A stretch of 64,000 nt of DNA. Source: Tetrapyrgos nigripes (taxonomy: Eukaryota; Basidiomycota; Agaricomycetes; Agaricales; Campanellaceae). The notes under the pieces are model-generated. The model was not told where the DNA came from and did no database searches. It saw only the letters and a program-made list of their open reading frames with translations. The DNA is taken from contig JAACJM010000210.1 of assembly GCA_013368315.1 (NCBI GenBank), positions 84,137 through 148,136 on the forward strand, read 5' to 3'. The first letter of the stretch is position 1; the number at the start of each line of letters is the position of its first letter. Of the stretch, positions 11,644 through 22,468 are shown one piece after another. Made by a program: the position numbers and the translations under genes.

Positions 11644-11956
11644 TGTCAGAACTGAGCCAAAGATATTTAGGTGAGGTGACAATGACACTAAAGAATCAAG
11701 TAGAATAAGGCAAGGTCCATGTGATAAGACCAGATGAGTATCCTACTCTATATATACTACTTTACAAACAATATCCGTGTTTCTAGAGGAATTAATCAAG
11801 AAGATAAATTAAGGTCTTATGATGATGTGCTTGCAATCTAAGCTCAGAAGAAGTCGATCTCATTAGGGGAAAGTGGGTAGCAGCAATAAGAGAGATAAAG
11901 AAGGATTGAGAATCCTTCTAAGGGTTTTTTGAATGAGGAATGAAAGGTTCATGACA
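11644..11956 (-). repeat. 3' LTR of chromovirus element 2
   Basis: 313 bp with TGTCAG...TGACA ends in plus orientation. It matches 19654-19965 but lacks an internal ~18-bp block (CTAGAGTAAAGATACAGG) present in the other copy. A TATATATA promoter box lies near 11749-11756. Confidence 0.85.
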
Positions 11957-11965
11957 TTACCCCCC

Positions 11966-13474
11966 TCTTAAGGGTCTTCACCCTGAAGATGCTTGAGAGA
12001 TTCCATAGACCCATGCTTGGGATTTCTTTGGCCCTGAAGTATAAAACTCGTGAGGAATAAAAGAAAGGATTGTTTTGATATTCCGAGGTGGAACTTGGTT
12101 ATTAGTTCCTGAAACTTCTTTTCCAACTTCACTGCTGGTTCCCAAGTATTCTCCACTGTTGAATACTCCAACCACTTCACCAGGTACTCCAAAAACAATC
12201 TCTTCTTCTTCCAGTTATAACACATACGGGAATCTAGGATTTCTTTGATGTCATAGACCAGTGAGCCATCTTTAATAGTAGCAGGTTCTTGACTAATGTC
12301 GTCTTGCTGATGTTTTGCAACCTAAGAATAATGAGGACAAAGATATGATGTATGGAAAATGGGATGAATACTCTTCCAGGTTTTTGGAATATCCACTCAG
12401 TATGAGGAACTCCCTACATTTTCCTTAATAGGAAAAGATCTGTATTGTTTGTCTGTAAGTTTGGTACTTGGTCGTTCTGTAGTGATATTCTTCCCTTCAA
12501 TATACACCTTCTCTCCCTTCTTGTATTCTGGATCCTCACTCTGTCCTCTATTGTAGTATTTCTTCATCAACTCCATGCTCCTCATAAGACACACTTTTCA
12601 ATTGTAGTTTCATTGGTGATGTTGACAAATGGTTCAGTAGCTTTTCGAGGATGAAAGCCACTAGCCATATAAAAGGGAGTGTACCCTGTAGAACTATGTT
12701 CTTGATCATTGTAGCAGAATTCTGCCATAGGTAGCCACTCATCCCAGTTGTCTTGTTGCCAATTGCAAAAAACATGCAAGTATTGTTCGATTTCTTGGTT
12801 GACATGTTCTGTTTGCCCATCAGTTTGAGGGTGATACACTGTTGAGAAGTTCATTTTGATGCCCAGAATCTCATAGAGGGATTTTAGAAATTTGCTAACA
12901 AAGACTGATCCTCAGGTAATCCAAAATCCCTCCAGACACGGTCCAAAAATAACTGTGCTATGCCTTCACTAGTGACTTTGTCATAGGTTGTCAGTTCTCT
13001 CATCCTTTTACTAAGGATAGTGGTATACCCATGTGATGGAGGAAGATGTGTGATTAAATCACAAGAGATAATTTGCCAAATTCATTCCAGGATCTTGTTA
13101 GGACTTAGTAGTCCTCTCAGTTTCTCTGGAAAGGTTTTTTTTCATTGACATGTAGGACATCCTTTGACATATCTCTTGACATCTCTATAGATGCTAGGCC
13201 ACCAATAGTGTCGAGTAAGTAGTTCAACTGTTTTGGCTTGGCCTGGGTGGCCTGTGAAGTACATGTTGTGATGGAATTGGATGATTTCGTTAGGGAGCTT
13301 GAGGTCATTGGAAACGTATAAGAGATTATCTTTAGTAATATAATCTCTATGGTTCTGGAATGAATGATTGTGTTCAACATTTTTTACAACTGAGAGTTCC
13401 CATTTGCATCTTGAATTTTGTATTTGTGCAAGGAAAATATCTCCCAGGGTATCTCGAGCTTGGGCTGTCTCCAT
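11966..13474 (-). pseudogene. Chromovirus element 2 integrase and chromodomain (broken)
   Basis: Minus-strand pieces of pol: the integrase zinc-binding and core region (WWPSIYRDV, then CPTC at 13142-13474; the HPQTDGQTEHVNQEIEQYL glutamate region at 12582-12854) and a C-terminal chromodomain (YLVKWLEYSTVENTWEP at about 12100-12200). Several frameshifts separate the pieces. The chromodomain places the element among chromoviruses, which direct integration to chromatin marks. Confidence 0.8.
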
Positions 13475-13477
13475 GGC

Positions 13478-14012
13478 TCACATGAATTTGGTTTTAAGAA
13501 GGGTGACGTTTTTGTTATGACCCTTTTGTCTCAAAAGTAGGTCAGGCTTCAAATGACTCTTTCCTGGTTTGTGAACCAGCTGAAAATCATAATCAGCTAA
13601 TTCCAATGACCAATGAGCCTGTCTCCTGTTGAGGGTTTTTGCCATTATAAAGTATTGGAGATTACAATGGTCTGTCCAGATTTCAAATCTTGGTCCTCCC
13701 ATCAAGTAATGCCTCCAATCCTTTAGGGCTCTCATGATAGCCAACATCTCCTTATCATGGATCTCATAGTTTTGTTCTGGTTCACTAAGGCCTTTTGATA
13801 AAAAGGCAATAGGTACCTATTCACTGTCTTGGAGTTAGGACAGCACAGCACCCGTAGCAAAATTTGAACTATCTGCTTCGACTCGATAAGGACAATTATC
13901 CAGGGGAAAATGGAGAACTAGTTCTGATGTGACAGCATCTTTCAATTTCTGAAAGCCCTTTTCTTGGTTACATCTTTTTGTGTCAAATCATTTAACAGAC
14001 GAGCCATCTTTG
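13478..14012 (-). pseudogene. Chromovirus element 2 RNase H region (broken)
   Basis: Reads LAIMRALKDWRHYL, EIWTDHCNLQYF and HKPGKSHLKPDLLLR, the classic RNase H and connection sequence of gypsy pol. The upstream (right) end is cut by the nested LTR element at 14018. The codons across the junction (KDY, then AKMARLLNDLT) are continuous once the insert and one CATAG are removed. Confidence 0.8.
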
Positions 14013-14017
14013 CATAG

Positions 14018-14691
14018 TGTAAGATCTATGCACTTTCCTGTACTTTCCTATGGCTTTCTGGTACCCTTTTACTTTTCTGTACTTTCCTATGACTTTCCAG
14101 TACAGTCTTACTTTCCAGTACTTTCCTATGACTTTCCGGTACAGTGTTAGTTTCCATTACTTTCCTATCGCTTTCCGATCTTTTCCCTTTTCCTTATTCA
14201 CGCATTCATTTCTGATTTCATATCCGAGCTCCACTATTAATCTCCACAATGGATCCCATCTGGGAACCCGTGATTCATTTCAGATAACTACCGGACAACT
14301 CGTATCTAATCTCCAAACCTACTCCACCACTTTGTTTCCACTTTGTTTCCACTTTGTTCCGCAGTACTCCATCCATCTCCAATAGCACCATGTGCTTTTC
14401 CTTCATTTCCGAACCATCCCTATCTTACTCCTCTTCATTCCGATATTTTCTGAAGTAGTACTTAAGCTAGCAACTTTGTAGTAGATAGCTTAAGTCAAAA
14501 TCGACAAAGCTGGTCTCCTATCCTTCCTCGATGGTTCCCTAGAGCTTCCCAGTCTTTCCGACTGAAATCCCTATTTATCTTTATAAGCTCTTTCCTATCT
14601 GGATCCACTCGGAATCTCCATCCAATCCACTCAAGACTTCCATCCGAGTCCTTGATGTTTCCTAGCATTGGGTATCCGCATGGACTTGACA
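14018..14691 (-). repeat. LTR (left) of the nested non-coding element
   Basis: 674 bp. It shares its last 500-600 bp with the right LTR, but has a unique ~35-bp stretch after CTTAAG (14489 onward) and only a few of the 38-bp repeats that expand the other copy. Confidence 0.8.
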
Positions 14692-15714
14692 GTATTTTGC
14701 ACTTTCTCCTTGACTTGTCAATGACTGTTTGTATCAGAATTCCCACTTTCCCAGTCAAGCTCCAGTCAGAGTATTGAGTCTGTCCATAGGCTCTCCTCTT
14801 CCTTGCACTCTGGTTTTGCAGTGACCGGATTTGCCACATCTATCCACCCCACTGCTCCATATGCCATCTATGTATGCTTTACCTATGCACTTTCCATGCC
14901 CCACACTTACTTCTTTTGCTCTGGAAATTTTACTTTCCAAACTCCAGAGCCCTTGGACACTCCTTACTTGCCATTTCTGACTTTTCCGAAATTTTTTACT
15001 TCTAAATTTACCGAGCTTTATTTTCCTTAAAACTCCGATTGTATTCCGAGTTTTTTGTGTTTCCTGGGGTCCATTCCAATTTCTGAGCCCTAGGATATAC
15101 TCCTACTTCATTTCTGAAGTCTGAACACTCCAGATTTCCGAAGTATTTCCGATTTTTTAGTCTCTAATTTTAAGACAATTTTTTATTGTCAAAACTCCGG
15201 TCTTTCTGGTGCTTTTCTGAGTTTTCCTTACTCCTATTCGTACCACACTCTCTTCCTTCCGGAACTTATTTCTGAATTTTCCGATTTTTATAGCATCTTT
15301 TTCACTTCTACCTTTTGGTACTAAATTTTTACTTACTATACTTCTTGTGGACTTTCCCTCTAACATCTTCCTGACATTCCCTCCACTATTCCGTCACCTC
15401 TGGCCCAGTTCCTTTCCAAGACTTCCATGTCTTTCCTTTCAGGATTGACTTTGTGTTGCAATTTGGATCTCGTCACTCTTTCCCACTTAGACCCGTTGGT
15501 TTTTTGGGTTAAAGGAGACACCCTTTCCATTTCTTCACTCGTCACTCCTCTCAGCGCTCTTCCATTAGTTTGCACTTCGTGTGACTATGGAATCTATTTG
15601 GTTTTACACCATTCTTGGTATCTGGTACTTTTCCGATGCCTCCTGGCTTTCCTGCGACTCCGACCTCTCTACAGCTTCATCTGAGCTGCCTACTGGTGCC
15701 ACGATCCTTCAACA

Positions 15715-15910
15715 TACTTTCCACTCCATTCCACATTTTTCTACTTTCCACCCCATTCCACAATTTTCCAAATTCCACTCCATTCCACATTTTTCCACTT
15801 TCCACCCCATTCCACAATTTTCCAATTTCCACTCCATTCTGCAATTTCCCACTTTCCACCCCATTCCACAATTCCGCATTTTTCCACATTCCACTCCATT
15901 CCACATTGTT
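15715..15910. repeat. Imperfect pyrimidine-rich tandem repeat inside the nested element
   Basis: Units of about 28 bp built from CCATTCCACATTTTTCCA-like words. The unbroken frames across it are due to low complexity and are not taken as genes. Confidence 0.7.
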
Positions 15911-16025
15911 CTGCTTTCCGTTACGCTGTCCACCACCACCCCTACCACCCCCAATGCCATTTTTTAAAAAAATTTGGTTTGGTTTGGTTTGAAAGAGAGA
16001 GATACTGGCTAGCACCATAATCAAT

Positions 16026-16823
16026 TGTGCTTTCCCTTACCTTTCTGGTACTTTGCACTTTCCAGTGCTTTCCTTTACCTTTCCGGTACTTCGCACTTTC
16101 CAGTGCTTTCCTTTACCTTTCCGGTACTTCGCACTTTCCAGTGCTTTCCTTTACCTTTCCGGTACTTCACACTTTCCAGTGCTTTTCCACACTTTCCAGT
16201 GCTTTCCCATACCTTTCCAGTGCTTTCCCATACCTTTCTGGTACTTTGGACTTTCCCATACTTTCCTATGACTTTCCAGTACAGTCTTACTTTCCAGTAC
16301 TTTCCTATGACTTTCCAGTACAGTCTTAGTTTCCATTACTTTCCTATCGCTTTCCGATCTTTTCCCTTTTCCTTATTCGCACATTCATTTCCGATTTCAT
16401 ATCCGAGCTCCACTATTAATCTCCACAACGGATCCCATCCGGGAACCCATGATTCATTTCAGATAACTACCGGACAACTCGTATCTAATCTCCAAACCTA
16501 CTCCACCACTTTGTTTCCACTTCGTTCTGCAGTACTCCATCCATCTCCAATAGCACCATGTGCTTTTCCTTCATTTCCAAACCATTCCTATCTTACTCCT
16601 CTTCATTCCGATATTTTCCAAAGTAGTACTTAAGCTAGCAACTTTGTAGTAGATAGCTTAAGATGGTTCCCTAGAGCTTCCCAGTCTTTCCGACTGAAAT
16701 CCCTATTTATCTTTATAAGCTCTTTCCTATCTGGATCCACTTGGAATCTCCATCCAATCCACTCAAGACTTCCATCCGGGTCCTTGATGTTTCCTAGCAT
16801 TGGGTATCTGCATGGACTTGACA
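16026..16823 (-). repeat. LTR (right) of the nested non-coding element
   Basis: 798 bp. It is longer than its partner because about four copies of a 38-bp unit (TTTCCTTTACCTTTCCGGTA and following) occupy 16037-16185. Several differences from the left LTR are CG to TG or CA. Confidence 0.8.
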
Positions 16824-16828
16824 CATAG

Positions 16829-17480
16829 TCTTTAATGAACCTTCGATAAAAGTTCGTAAATCCTAAGAAGTTCTGAATGTCTTTGACACAAGTTGGTGTT
16901 TCCCACTGGCTCTCCAGTTTCAAGTAGAGATTATGCGCTTTTAGAATTCATAAAACCTCCTGAATGGTTTTCGTGTGCTCGTCCATATCCTTTGAGAATA
17001 TCAAGATATTGTCCATGTAAACAATAACCTTTCCTGCTTGGATAAGGTCTGCAAAGATTTTGTTCATCATGGTTTGGAATGTCACTGAACAATTCTCAAT
17101 TGGTGACAAACATGGCTTGATTCAAATGTTGTTGTATCCCCATCTTACATTGAGTTTCATAAAGATTTTTGCATGTCTGAAATCAATGGAATAGGGTAAC
17201 AATTTTTGATAGTCAAGGAACTGAGTTTTCAATAATCTTAAACTGGACAAAGTTTTCCATCTTTCTTTTTGATAAAGAAGAATGGTAAAGATATAGGGGA
17301 TTTCAAAGCTCAAATTCTTCCAGTTTGCAGTTGTTCCTCGATGAAATTGTCCAGTGGACTCTGTTCATTTGCAGCTAAGGGATAGACCTTGCTTTTGAAC
17401 AGTTCCACCTCAGGTACTAACTCGATCACATGGTCCCATTTTTGTCATTCTGGAAGGGTATCAAAATCTTCTTTTTCAAA
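16829..17480 (-). pseudogene. Chromovirus element 2 reverse transcriptase (broken)
   Basis: Reads KLNVRWGYNNI, then SVTFQTMMNKIFADL, VIVYMDNILIFSKD and [15 protein letters not shown]. The catalytic YxDD box has Asp to Asn in its last position. Stops lie between the segments. Confidence 0.8.
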
Positions 17481-17486
17481 GACAGG

Positions 17487-18060
17487 TCAAAACTCCTTGA
17501 GGTATTCTCCCAGTACAATTTCTTCCAAAGATTTTGCTCCCTCTTCTGTAGGATGTCGTGCAGCTAAATTAGCTGATATGGAACCAGTAGCATGAATATA
17601 CTCCAGAGGGCTTTTGGGTTGCATGTTCACAACAAAGATTCTATCTCCTTCAATATCTTCTTCATCTTGTTCTTGCCACAGTTTCCATTGTTTCTTCCTT
17701 TTGCAGTCCCCAGGGCACCTATCAAATTTGATTGTCCCTTTCTTCCAATCTATCAATAGATTGTGATGTTTCAACTAGTTAAATTCAATGATAATATCAT
17801 TTGCACCAGTGTTAGTGACTGTGAATGTAGTAACTTCTGTGTGGTTGTCAACAGTTAGTCGTAGTTTGGTTGTGTATTCAATTTTTCCATTTTTGTTGGC
17901 TGTTCCATCTGCATTGTATACTGGAACTGGTCAATAGAGACATCCCAGGAACAAATTATTCCTAAAAGCAAAGTCTTGATTGATATAGCATCCCATGGCC
18001 CCACAATCAAAAAGAGCATTGGTGACTTGGCAAGATAGATTCCCCACTAATTTTCTGAAT
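17487..18060 (-). pseudogene. Chromovirus element 2 protease region (broken)
   Basis: Reads LFDCGAMGCYINQDFA, NADGTANKNGKIEY, TNTGANDIII and then HHNLLIDW. This is the normal gypsy protease layout, but the active-site Ser is replaced by Cys and TGA/TAG codons interrupt it. Confidence 0.75.
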
Positions 18061-18242
18061 CCATTTTTCTGGAGTCCAGAGGTCCCTGAGTACAGCAAGA
18101 GCCACATCAGGTCACATTGAAGCTAGATCGAACCTTAGTTCATCATCTACTTCATGCTCCCTCAATATGTGGACCTATCATCATAACAAACAAGGTGCTC
18201 TAGGTGTTTGAGGAACCATGTTCCAGTACACCCAATAGGGTC

Positions 18243-19589
18243 CTACTTTCTTTTTGGGTTTTGGTGGAATACAAGAAGGAAGGTGTGAAGGAGTTCAAGT
18301 ATGGTGTTTGCATCAGAAAGGGTTAGGACAAGAATCCTCCAGGGGATTTTGAGATACTCACTTTCATTTGTGAGGACACTAAATCGATTATATGAAGCAA
18401 ACTTGTTATAAAACACTGATCGTTCCATAGGTGGCATATCATTCTGCCTACGGGTCCTTAAAACCCCGCATCCTCACTAAGCTTCTGGAACTCCTCCTTT
18501 GCTTCATCCATCTTCAAGACTTCCTGCATGCTTTGTATGAGGCTCAAGACTTGATTCAGACAATTCCTAGAGATGTGTCCTTCTTCCCCACACCCGTCCC
18601 ACATCCCTTTGTTTGTTTTAGTACAGTCAACTTCCATGGGTTTTCCCTGCCCACCAAAAGTAACTCCCATTCCAGTACGATTCGTTGGTGCCTCTGATGG
18701 AGCCCCAACACTTGTAGTAGCATTTTGGGTAGTGGTTGTTGGGGTTTGGGCAGTGGTAAACTGTGTTCCCACAGAGGTATTTCCACTAGCAGGAATCCCT
18801 CTGGAGTCATTTTGAAGAGTTCAAACACTCTGATCACAAAGGTTGAGTTGTACTGCTGCAGCTTTCCAGGCTGCATAGGTAACAGGAACAGGATCCATTT
18901 GATAGATCCTTTGAACAATTCCAAACCAGAGGTTCTGTTTCAATAGCATGATGAGTCCCTCCTCGTTCAGCTTTGCATCTTCCTTCCACTCTTTGAAAGA
19001 GAGGAAGAACTGTGTCACTAATGCAGTGCCTTGCTTGATACTTTGCAGCTTTCGCTGCGTAATGTCTGTCTGATCTCCTCCTGCAAATTCCCTTTGAATC
19101 GCACTGCAGAGATCCATATAACTTTTGTTATTTCCTTCTTCCTGAATTTTTCAAATTTGATTGCTCACTCACTCTCCAAGACTCAAGGAGCATCATCAGC
19201 AAATTTGCGAGGGTTTCTGAGCAAAAGAAAAGGGTCAACCACATTGGAAGTCCCATTGAAAGGTTTCGGTTTAGCACCAGAGCAGCTACTACCATCCCTT
19301 TCATTGGTCCTAGCCTGTCGCATATTCCAAAGTTCTTGCAAAAGTTCCATCTGATTATTCTGGAGTCCAGCAATGGTCTGGAGGAGTAACTGATTATAGT
19401 CTTCTCCAGGAACATAGTTGGTCTGGGTGTAATATCCCTGAGGGTTATTATAGGTTTGGTGAGAGGGTGATGGATTAGCATAGATCCTCCAACTCCATCA
19501 GAGGGGTTTTGAGTAGGAATCCCTCCAAAGGCCATAGGATTTGGAGTAGTACCCATAGAATAGTCCAAGGGGCCACCAGAAGTAGGCAC
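18243..19589 (-). pseudogene. Chromovirus element 2 gag (broken)
   Basis: Contains a capsid-like segment (LVTQFFLSFKEWKEDAKL at 18821-19117) and a degenerate zinc knuckle (GCGEEGHISRNC) whose first Cys is replaced by Trp. Frameshifts separate at least three pieces. Confidence 0.7.
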
Positions 19590-19653
19590 ATAAGAATAGT
19601 GAGAAGAAGAAGAGAGTATGGTTGACGTCAGGTCGCCTTTAGGGGTAGTCTAA

Positions 19654-19965
19654 TGTCAGAACTGAGCCAAAGATATTTAGGCAAGGTGATGATGACACTA
19701 AAGAATCAAGTAGAATAAGGCAAGGTCCATGTGATAAGACCAGACTAGAGTAAAGATACAGGATGAGTATCCTACTCTATATATACTACTTTACAAATAA
19801 CATCCATGTTTCTAGAGGAATTAATTGAGAAGATAAATTAAGGTCTTATGACAGGGATCTGCAGACAACTATGGAGCAATAAATGACCCAGCTTAGAAGA
19901 AGTCGATCTTGTTAGGGGAAAGTGGGTAGTGGCAATCAGAGAGATAAAGAAGGGTTTCTTAAATT
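19654..19965 (-). repeat. 5' LTR of chromovirus element 2 (end truncated)
   Basis: Matches 11644-11956 from TGTCAGAACTGAGCC up to the GAGATAAAGAAGG block, then diverges, so its outer ~45 bp is missing. The truncation removes the expected target duplication. Confidence 0.75.
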
Positions 19966-20619
19966 GGGCAGTTAGCATAGGCTTCATCTCTGTCTTTGAG
20001 GTAACTGTTGATATTAAAGTTGATGTGCTTTTAGTGTAGGAGCAGAGACAGATGAATCAGTGACAGCCTATACAGAGGCCATCAGTGCATTAAGGGAAAT
20101 CTTGACCTAATGTCACAAAGAGGCAAGTGCTTAGATAACAATAACAAGGAGCTATGAGCTTGACTTGGCTAACAGACAGCAATAAGTACTAGAACTGGTC
20201 CCAACAACAAAGAATGTATTAAATACCTAACAGACAGCAATAAGTACTAGAATTACAGTGTCCATCAGTAAGGGTGAGATACACACCTGGTCCCACTGAT
20301 GAAGAGGTTGAGATGGGAAACCAGGTGTTAGGACATGGTTTATATATGTAAAGATCAGGGGAAAACAAGGCTGTATCAGAGAAAGGAAAAGTCCAGTGCA
20401 TAGCATGTGGAACAAGAGTCATATGGTATAAAGGTCTGAGGATATGGAGATAAGAAGAAATAAATAATACCAAATATAGATGTCATGACAGTAATCTTTT
20501 ATGTGTAATATATACAGTAGACAGACTCCTTCCAAAAAGTTTCCAAGGCTCACCAACCTACAGCAGCTCCTGAGTCAAGTGATCATCAGTTCCTTTAAGG
20601 CAGGCTGGTCACAAGTCTA
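19966..20619. other. Spacer with a short direct repeat, no gene seen
   Basis: No supported coding region. A 25-bp word (AACAGACAGCAATAAGTACT plus AGAAT or AGAAC) occurs twice, near 20172 and 20230, and TGTCATGACA near 20481 resembles LTR termini in the window. Possibly remains of a decayed solo LTR. Confidence 0.4.
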
Positions 20620-20624
20620 CTGAC

Positions 20625-20834
20625 TGTCACGAACTGCTACAGTTCTTTGTCCTCCTTCCTCTTCTGCTACACTATTGAACCCATTTTCTGATTATTCATC
20701 TATTGCATTTCCTTGATGAACCTTTTAAACCTTATATTACTGACTTCAAACCTTATAGAACCTGTCATCAATCCTATCTTTACCCTACATTTCTCCACTT
20801 TCCCCTACGTTTCTCCTATTTCTCCTATCTTTCT
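20625..20834 (+). repeat. Solo LTR, first part (host of the nested chromovirus)
   Basis: Begins TGTCACGAACTGC after CTGAC (20620-20624) and is cut by element 3 at 20834. Rejoined with 28568-28752 it makes an LTR of about 395 bp in plus orientation, related in layout to the LTRs of the two chromoviruses. Confidence 0.8.
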
Positions 20835-21289
20835 TGTCAAGATCGTTGTCACTTAGCAAAACCACCCAAGTCACACAATGAACAAGATAGGGGAAGAATG
20901 ATAGAGACGAGAAGGAATCGAGTAGCTGACTATGCTCAACACTGCACTGTACTGAGAGCGGAGTGGAGACGAAGTGAACAGACTAAGGAATCTAGCTACG
21001 AGATCTAAGATATATATAAGAGAGGAATGAATACATGAGAATGTCCATGGAGCCTAGGAATCGGAGGAGATAAGAGTGTGAGTCAAGCAAAGAAGTATAT
21101 ACATGAGGATGTCCATGGAGATAAAGGAAACGGAGGAGATAAGAGTGTGAGTCATAGATCAAAGGAACGATGATGAGAAGTAATTAGTGTTTATGGGTTT
21201 ATGGAAGGTGATAGAACGGTGAATAGAAGTGAATAGGTAGTAGAAGGAAATGAAGAGAAAATGAAAGAGACGGAAGACAATTCATGACA
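20835..21289 (-). repeat. 3' LTR of chromovirus element 3
   Basis: 455 bp. Against the 484-bp 5' LTR it shows one 29-bp deletion (flanked by GATAG microhomology) and five substitutions, all at CG dinucleotides. Confidence 0.93.
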
Positions 21290-21304
21290 CTACCCCCCTT
21301 TCTA
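21290..21304 (-). promoter_or_regulatory. Polypurine tract of element 3
   Basis: Coding strand reads TAGAAAGGGGGGTAG immediately before the 3' LTR; this is the expected plus-strand primer. Confidence 0.85.
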
Positions 21305-21355
21305 GGTCGAGCTTTCACCGGAGCTCGGAAGCCAACTGGTCCACTGTTTCGTCCA

Positions 21356-21838
21356 CTACTTCTTGATTCGTTTGTCCAAACCACGTATAGTTGGCCAAGT
21401 TTCTGGTAAGTCGTAGGGAAAGTTCCCCCATCCTGTTAGATCTGACTCGCGTCCTCCCCATCCTACTCCTTCCCATGTACCCCATCCATCGTGGTTGTTA
21501 CCCCATCCGACGTTATCGTCAACGTAGTTTAACTGAGTGTTCCCTCCCCATACGCTCGCATCCCCCCATCCTAGGTTGTTTCGTTCGTTGGCTCGCAGGC
21601 TAGACCGGTAGGTAGCGCATCTCGACCGGTGTCCCGCTCCTAACCTGCATCGTTTCGACGACTCATGTCCTGGCCAGATGCATTGATTACATCTGCTGTG
21701 CCTCCCCGTGTGTCCTTCGTCTAATCTGCAACGCCGGCCTGAACGTTGACCGTATCTGCAGCGTCCGGTGTTGTCCGTCAACAGGTCGATTGTTGTTGTG
21801 GTGGTAGTTGAGACTGTGATAGCGATGGGTGTAGACAT
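21356..21838 (-). CDS. Accessory Cys/His-rich ORF downstream of pol (element 3)
   Basis: 160-aa reading frame from the ATG at 21838 (MSTPIAITV) to 21356; the frame is open further upstream to 21931. It lies between the chromodomain end and the polypurine tract. A Thr-rich N-terminus is followed by a region with the pattern C-x9-C-x5-H-x3-H-x2-C-x2-C-x10-C-x5-H-x3-C (for example CRLDEGH and CRLGAGHRSRC), then a Gly/Trp/Asn-rich tail with repeated GWG. The pattern would suit binding of two zinc ions. The plus-strand chromovirus carries a homologous ORF in the same place with identical Cys/His spacing. I know no name for it; function unknown, perhaps nucleic-acid binding. Confidence 0.7.
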   Translation of the reverse strand: MSTPIAITVSTTTTTTIDLLTDNTGRCRYGQRSGRRCRLDEGHTGRHSRCNQCIWPGHESSKRCRLGAGHRSRCATYRSSLRANERNNLGWGDASVWGGNTQLNYVDDNVGWGNNHDGWGTWEGVGWGGRESDLTGWGNFPYDLPETWPTIRGLDKRIKK

Positions 21839-21994
21839 GATGAAGTGTAGCGTGCGGGTGAAGAGGTGTGTGATAGGATGTGATTGAGTTTTGTTCTGTC
21901 GTTTGGGTTCACCGTAGTCGCCTTTTAACAAGGTCGTGTCCGCGGTACTGGGAGGTGGCCAAGTTTGTCCGTTGGGTCGTGACAGTAGACGCCG

Positions 21995-22468
21995 TTAATG
22001 TCGGTAAGCTCGGGGATGTTTCTGGTGGAATTCTTCGATCATGTCTTTTACCTTGGTCAGGTTTGATGTAGGTACCCAAGTGTTCTCCGAGTCGGGGTAA
22101 TCCAACCATTTGATGAGATATTGAGTCCCTTTCCTGTTCCTGGTTGGTTTCGAGTCTAGTATCATTTCAACATCGTATTCCTCGTCTGCGTCTAGTAATT
22201 CCACGGGAGGTTTGGGATAGTTTGGTCCATGAGCGTCCGTCTCGACGTACGGCGTTAATAGGGACACGTGGAAGACAGGGTGTATACCCCAGGTTGCCGG
22301 TAATTTCAATTTGTAGTTAACCTGGCTGATTACTTCAATGATCTCGAATGGGCCATGACGACGATCGGACAACTTAGCTTTTGGTCTTGTTGTCTTCAGG
22401 TTTTTTTCCGTCGAGTAGCACCCTATCTCCGACCTTGTACCCTGTCCAGGACATGGAGCGGTTACCAT
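21995..22468 (-). CDS. Element 3 pol, C-terminal piece with GPF motif and chromodomain
   Basis: Continues integrase after a 1-nt gain at the A run (plus-strand T7 at 22401-22407). The expected LLDGKNLK is read as LLDGKKPE in the upstream frame, and the true frame resumes here. It contains a GPY/F-type RRHGPFEIIEV motif, the HPVFHVSLL segment and a C-terminal chromodomain (VEMILDSK, YLIKWLDYPDSENTWVP). Chromodomains of such elements bind methylated histone tails and steer integration, so this end of pol probably targets heterochromatin. Confidence 0.85.
   Translation of the reverse strand: MVTAPCPGQGTRSEIGCYSTEKNLKTTRPKAKLSDRRHGPFEIIEVISQVNYKLKLPATWGIHPVFHVSLLTPYVETDAHGPNYPKPPVELLDADEEYDVEMILDSKPTRNRKGTQYLIKWLDYPDSENTWVPTSNLTKVKDMIEEFHQKHPRAYRH

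Larger units (their letters stand above)
14018..16823 (-). mobile_element. Nested non-coding LTR element (TRIM/LARD-like)
   Basis: A 2,806-bp element with long direct repeats at its ends (14018-14691 and 16026-16823), TG...CA termini and a 5-bp target duplication CATAG (14013-14017 and 16824-16828). The 1.3 kb interior encodes no gag or pol. Read on the minus strand, the 5' LTR is the right one. It is followed by a TGGTGCTAGCCAG stretch that could be a tRNA primer site, and a purine-rich tract (AAGGAGAAAGTG) precedes the left LTR. It interrupts the RT-RNase H junction of element 2, so it is younger than that element. Confidence 0.8.
11644..19965 (-). mobile_element. Dead Ty3/gypsy chromovirus (element 2)
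   Basis: Minus-strand LTR retrotransposon. The 3' LTR is 11644-11956, preceded in coding order by a polypurine tract (plus strand TTACCCCCCTCTTAA, 11957-11971). The 5' LTR is 19654 to about 19965 and lacks its outer end. Coding order from the right is gag, protease, RT, RNase H, integrase, chromodomain. It is interrupted at 14018-16823 by another LTR element. Many stops and frameshifts are present; the protease reads DCGA instead of DSGA and the RT box YMDN instead of YMDD. Confidence 0.85.

Noticed and set aside
14689..14720. Tf1-like self-complementary primer site in the nested non-coding element
   Set aside because: I found no convincing complement inside its LTR; a tRNA-type TGGTGC site on the other side fits better.
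15581..16633. ORFs of 100-200 codons rich in Phe, Pro, His and Ser
   Set aside because: They are products of pyrimidine-rich tandem repeats inside the non-coding LTR element; several frames are open in parallel.
19630..19653. Self-priming complementarity in chromovirus element 2
   Set aside because: Only about 6 nt (TAGTCT) match between the LTR and the sequence after it, and the copy is heavily mutated; too weak to claim.
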